A stretch of DNA of 9,546 bases from an uncultured Campylobacter sp. (GTDB lineage: Bacteria; Campylobacterota; Campylobacteria; Campylobacterales; Campylobacteraceae): the NCBI RefSeq assembly GCF_938018035.1, contig NZ_CALIJF010000108.1:1-9546 (forward strand), written 5' to 3'. The position numbers and the translations under genes were made by a program. Below are positions 7,139 through 9,546 of the stretch, in pieces (within the stretch, counting starts at the first letter, position 1; each line of letters begins with the position of its first letter). A model generated the notes under the pieces. That model saw nothing but the letters and a program-made list of their open reading frames with translations, made no database searches and was not told where the DNA came from.

Positions 7139-7345
7139 CTACTCCTTAGTCAAATTTTTATAGATGAAATCGATTTTTTCTTGATCGGTTTTAAATTTAG
7201 AATCCAAGTTTTCGTCGAAAATGAAAAATTTTAGTAGCACAAAAATTATGAATAGCTTGATCAAAATCACCGCCCACAGCGTTTTGCCAAGCTTCATCGA
7301 AGCAAATCCGTGCGCGTAAAATTTTAAAATTTTGCCGAAAAACAT
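7139..7345 (-). CDS. DUF4492 small membrane protein leading the cyd operon
   Basis: A 68-residue protein of the DUF4492 family (PF14899), recognised by its N-terminal motif FYAHGFASMKLGKTLWAVI and its place directly before cydA. One membrane span covers about residues 22-43, followed by a charged tail of about 25 residues. The family has no established function; its fixed position before cydA suggests a role in assembly or as a small partner of the oxidase (inference). The start is ambiguous: ATG at 7345 has AAAGG 10 nt upstream, while the in-frame TTG just before it, at 7348, has the better 7-nt spacing and would give 69 residues. The stop TAG is 2 nt before cydA, whose Shine-Dalgarno sequence lies inside this gene, so the three genes form one unit. 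Confidence 0.88.
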   Translation of the reverse strand: MFFGKILKFYAHGFASMKLGKTLWAVILIKLFIIFVLLKFFIFDENLDSKFKTDQEKIDFIYKNLTKE

Positions 7346-7355
7346 CAAATTTTAA

Positions 7356-7360
7356 CCTTT
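7356..7360 (-). promoter_or_regulatory. Ribosome binding site of the DUF4492 gene
   Basis: AAAGG on the minus strand. It sits 7 nt from a TTG at 7348 and 10 nt from the ATG at 7345, so spacing and codon preference point to different starts. Confidence 0.5.
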
Positions 7361-7372
7361 AGCAATTATTAG

Positions 7373-7397
7373 TTTATATTTTTTATTGTATAACAAT
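7373..7397 (-). promoter_or_regulatory. Candidate cyd operon promoter region with a palindrome
   Basis: Two possible -10 boxes lie on the minus strand: TATAAA at 7373-7378, and TATACA at 7387-7392 preceded by TG at 7394-7395 (extended -10 form). The second lies within a perfect inverted repeat, ATTGT-TAT-ACAAT on the minus strand (7385-7397), which could be an operator. Leader length would be about 20-40 nt. No match to the FNR (TTGAT-N4-ATCAA) or CRP consensus was found. Confidence 0.4.
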
Positions 7398-7823
7398 TAA
7401 TTAAAATTTAGCTTTAAATTTTGAAATTTTGGTAGCAATTTTATCTTTTTAATAAATGAGTTTTACGCCGTCACGCTCAAATAAAGTTTCTACTGCATAA
7501 TTCGCAACCGATCGCATTTTACTTAAACTGCACAAAATTTTAGTTTAGATTCCTCATATAAAATTTTAGAATAGAATATATCAAGAAGCGAGCAGAAAAA
7601 TATGTGGGGCTTTACTAAGCATCTTTATGTCTAATTCGTAGCGATTTTTAATAGAATTTTTTGTAGGCAAATTAACGCGCCTCAGCTGAAAGCAGACGTA
7701 AGAATTTTAAAATCAAACGCCCAAAGCTACACGATACGAAATTTAAGAACGGATAACTAACTCGACGCAAAATTTAAAGCATTTCATTAGACTGGACGTA
7801 TAATTAAAAGCCTAAGAGCCGAT
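7398..7823. other. AT-rich spacer between aroE and the cyd operon
   Basis: This stretch holds no gene I can support and no tRNA-like fold. It contains an 8-bp inverted repeat, AAAATTTA at 7403-7410 with TAAATTTT at 7415-7422, next to the cyd promoter. Short minus-strand frames occur at 7449-7517 (22 codons from ATG) and around 7600-7730 (41 codons with no credible start); neither has a binding site. A consensus TATAAT on the plus strand at 7799-7804 points toward the aroE 3' end, but lacks a -35. No clear terminator for aroE was found. Confidence 0.45.
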
Positions 7824-8609
7824 TTAGCGTAAATTTGCAGCACGGCTCATCAGCGCCACAATCTCTGCTAAGTCGAATTTGCCGCCGAAAAAGAGATTGA
7901 AAGCAAGCGCACCCTGATTTATCAGCATCTCTTTGCCGTCTTTTGCGAGTAGATTTTTTGCGCGCGCGGCTTGTAAAAACGGAGTCTGCTTGCCGTAGAT
8001 CGCATCAAAGGCAAATTTTGCGCGGGATAAAATTTCATCTATTACCCCCTCGGGTGCAGGCAGCGCGTTATCTTTGAGCCCTGCGCCGGTGGCATTGACG
8101 ATCAGATCGTAGTCTTTGGATCTAAAATTTTCATAAGTAAAAAATTCTTCGCAGCCGAAGTCAAAATCCTTTGCGCTGCGGTTTAGGATGTCAAATTTCA
8201 CGCCGTTTTTGCCTAGCGCGTAGCCGATTGCTCGCGTCGTGCCGCCCGCACCTAAAATAAGCGCATTGCGAATCTTGCCAAAGCCCAAAATCGCGCAGAA
8301 AAACCCCTGCGCATCGGTGTTAAAGCCGTGCAGCGCGCCGCCTTTTAGCACCAGCGTATTTACCGAGCCGATCTTCTGCGCCGCCTCGCTTAGGACGTCG
8401 CATGCTTTAAATGCGTCGAGCTTAAAAGGCACGGTCACGTTCGCGCCCGCAAGCCTTAAAGTTTCAAATTTAGCGCGCAGTTCCTCGCCGCGCTGCAGCA
8501 AAACTCGCCCATAGTAGGCGTCCAGCTCCAAAAATTTTATCGCGTAATTATGAAGTAGCGGCGAGAGAGAGTGGGCGATCGGGTTGCCGAAAACCGCGAA
8601 TCTGTCCAC
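7824..8609 (-). CDS. aroE: Shikimate dehydrogenase (NADP+)
   Basis: This 261-residue cytoplasmic enzyme reduces 3-dehydroshikimate to shikimate with NADPH in chorismate biosynthesis (EC 1.1.1.25); its length is normal. The N-terminal shikimate site is FGNPIAHSLSPLLHN (7-21, Ser14 and Ser16), with NVTVPFK at 57-63 giving catalytic Lys63 and NTD at 97-99 giving catalytic Asp99. The NADP fold has GAGGTTR (120-126) and NRS (143-145). NATGAG (172-177) replaces the commoner NATSxG. The C terminus has INQGALAF (230-237), which contacts shikimate. The start is GTG in TAGTG, sharing one base with the SPOR gene stop, with only a weak binding site, so translation is probably coupled. I recall the same gene order in C. 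jejuni (Cj0404-aroE). Confidence 0.95.
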   Translation of the reverse strand: MDRFAVFGNPIAHSLSPLLHNYAIKFLELDAYYGRVLLQRGEELRAKFETLRLAGANVTVPFKLDAFKACDVLSEAAQKIGSVNTLVLKGGALHGFNTDAQGFFCAILGFGKIRNALILGAGGTTRAIGYALGKNGVKFDILNRSAKDFDFGCEEFFTYENFRSKDYDLIVNATGAGLKDNALPAPEGVIDEILSRAKFAFDAIYGKQTPFLQAARAKNLLAKDGKEMLINQGALAFNLFFGGKFDLAEIVALMSRAANLR

Positions 8610-9546
8610 TATTTCACTCGGTAGATATACGCTCCGCTATTGATGCTGCGCATATCGCTAAGCGCCTTTTGTAGCGCCTCACCCTCGAAAGGTCCGACTA
8701 AAATTTTAGTCACGCTCTTGCTTCCGACGTGAGTTTGCAGCGCAATTGGGCTGTAGCCTTTTTTGGTGATTTTTTTGGTATCAGATCCGTTTGGATCGTA
8801 GACATTGGATGCGAAAACCTGCACATAACTGCCGTTTGCTACGCTAGTGCTGGTGCTCTTTGCTGCAACGCCAGCCTTTACGCTCTCACTTTTAGACTCT
8901 GGCTTGCTAGCTTCTTTTTTAGACTCAGGTTTTGCTGGCTCTTTTTTGGCTTCAGCTTTCGCATGTTCCTTTTTAGCTTCCGTTTTTGAAGACTCTTTTT
9001 TAACTTCTGCTTTTGCTTGTTTTTCAGGTTCTTTTTTAGGCTCTACTTTTTGCTCGACTTTTCTAATTTCGGTTTTAGAAGGTTCTTTTTTTATCTCGTC
9101 TTTTGCAGACTCTTTTTTAGGCTCTAGCTTTTTTACGTCAGTTTTTTCAGGTTTTTTAGCTTCGTCTTTAGACTCAATCTTTTTACTTTCTATTTTAACT
9201 TCGGATTTTTTTGGCTCTTCTTTGATTTCGGGCTTTTGGATTTCTACTTTCTGTGCTTCAGGCTGAGCGCTTGCGACGACCTTGCTTTCGGAATTAGGCT
9301 CTTGGGTTTTTATCTCTACTTTGGTTGGAGCTGCAGATGCTGTATTGGGTTCTGATTTCACTTCTACAGGCTCAGGCTGCGAAGGCTCAGGTTTTTGAAC
9401 TTGTACGGCAGGCTTTTGCTCCGCTTTGGTAAGCTCTTCTTCACTAGGCATAGTAAGACCTGCGTTAGTATCAATATCGTCTTTATTAATAGCCTTCATT
9501 ATGATTAAAATGATTAAGAATAAAACTACGACGCCGGCTGCGACGG
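8609..9546 (-). CDS. SPOR-domain membrane protein (5' end beyond the window)
   Basis: The frame is open to the right edge, so the N terminus is missing. Although an ATG occurs at 9497-9499, the codons before it read VAAGVVVLFLIILII, a clear membrane span in the same frame, and no Shine-Dalgarno site precedes that ATG; the true start therefore lies outside. After the span comes a long low-complexity linker rich in Glu, Lys and Pro (counting from that Met, residues about 20-212). It contains five nine-residue repeats of KKEPAKPES type at 167-211. Residues about 222-296 form a SPOR domain (GSYVQVFAS to VTKILVGPFEG and AYIYRVK), which binds glycan strands stripped of stem peptides at the division septum. 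This is the single-span, long-linker layout of FtsN/DamX/DedD-like division proteins; the exact role is inferred. Confidence 0.88.
   Translation of the reverse strand, partial: VAAGVVVLFLIILIIMKAINKDDIDTNAGLTMPSEEELTKAEQKPAVQVQKPEPSQPEPVEVKSEPNTASAAPTKVEIKTQEPNSESKVVASAQPEAQKVEIQKPEIKEEPKKSEVKIESKKIESKDEAKKPEKTDVKKLEPKKESAKDEIKKEPSKTEIRKVEQKVEPKKEPEKQAKAEVKKESSKTEAKKEHAKAEAKKEPAKPESKKEASKPESKSESVKAGVAAKSTSTSVANGSYVQVFASNVYDPNGSDTKKITKKGYSPIALQTHVGSKSVTKILVGPFEGEALQKALSDMRSINSGAYIYRVK
8867..9001 (-). repeat. 27-bp imperfect tandem repeats encoding a Lys/Glu nonapeptide
   Basis: Five successive nine-codon units encode KKESSKTEA, KKEHAKAEA, KKEPAKPES, KKEASKPES and KSESVKAGV, in the linker of the SPOR protein. 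The last unit is the most diverged. The array suggests linker growth by slippage or unequal recombination; copy number may differ between strains. Confidence 0.8.

Noticed and set aside
7799..7804. Consensus TATAAT on the plus strand near the aroE 3' end
   Set aside because: No -35 or extended -10 element and no gene downstream on that strand; chance matches are common in such AT-rich DNA.
8239..8514. Plus-strand 91-codon frame opposite aroE
   Set aside because: Antisense to conserved NADP- and shikimate-binding motifs of aroE.
8847..9266. Plus-strand 139-codon frame rich in Ser, Phe and Ala (also 8729-8989)
   Set aside because: It is the antisense shadow of the Lys/Glu-rich repeat linker of the SPOR gene; the periodic pattern mirrors the nonapeptide repeats and no binding site is present.

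Overview
The window looks like a chromosomal segment of a Campylobacter-type epsilonproteobacterium with a middling GC content. The reasons are the habit of AAATTT/AAAATTTTA-rich spacers, Campylobacter-like extended -10 promoters with no clear -35, a cytochrome bd locus led by a DUF4492 gene, and a SPOR-domain gene directly followed by aroE, an order I recall from Campylobacter jejuni. The genus is an inference; no rRNA or marker gene is present to fix it.

Layout. The left edge (1-201) carries at least six perfect copies of a 9-bp tandem repeat, an AT-rich hairpin and a promoter. A plus-strand pair follows: a periplasmic M16 zinc protease of the PqqL type (202-2943) and a SbmA/BacA-type inner-membrane peptide transporter (2943-3911), overlapping by one base. 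Everything else of substance is on the minus strand. Reading from the right edge these are: a SPOR-domain membrane protein whose start lies outside the window (8609-9546); aroE for shikimate dehydrogenase (7824-8609), overlapping it by one base; a 475-bp AT-rich spacer with the cyd promoter; DUF4492 (7139-7345), cydA (5613-7136) and cydB (4505-5611), almost touching one another; and, about 400 bp further on, a 34-codon single-membrane-span ORF (4003-4107) with a good ribosome binding site. The plus and minus units converge around 3912-4002.

How the genes work together. The PqqL/SbmA pair reads as a peptide processing and uptake module: the protease would cut peptides in the periplasm and the transporter would import peptides across the inner membrane. 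This is inference from families and translational coupling. The cyd genes encode a long-Q-loop quinol oxidase for respiration at low oxygen; the heme ligands and quinol-loop residues are all visible in CydA. CydB and the DUF4492 leader resemble the Bacteroidetes type of this locus. The 34-residue protein is a candidate extra small subunit or an unrelated small membrane protein. aroE is core aromatic biosynthesis, and the SPOR protein is a peptidoglycan-binding, division-associated type.

No rRNA, tRNA, CRISPR array, insertion sequence or phage gene was seen. The points most worth a second look are the small ORF after cydB, the protease-transporter coupling, the tandem repeat upstream of it, and the palindrome overlapping the cyd promoter.
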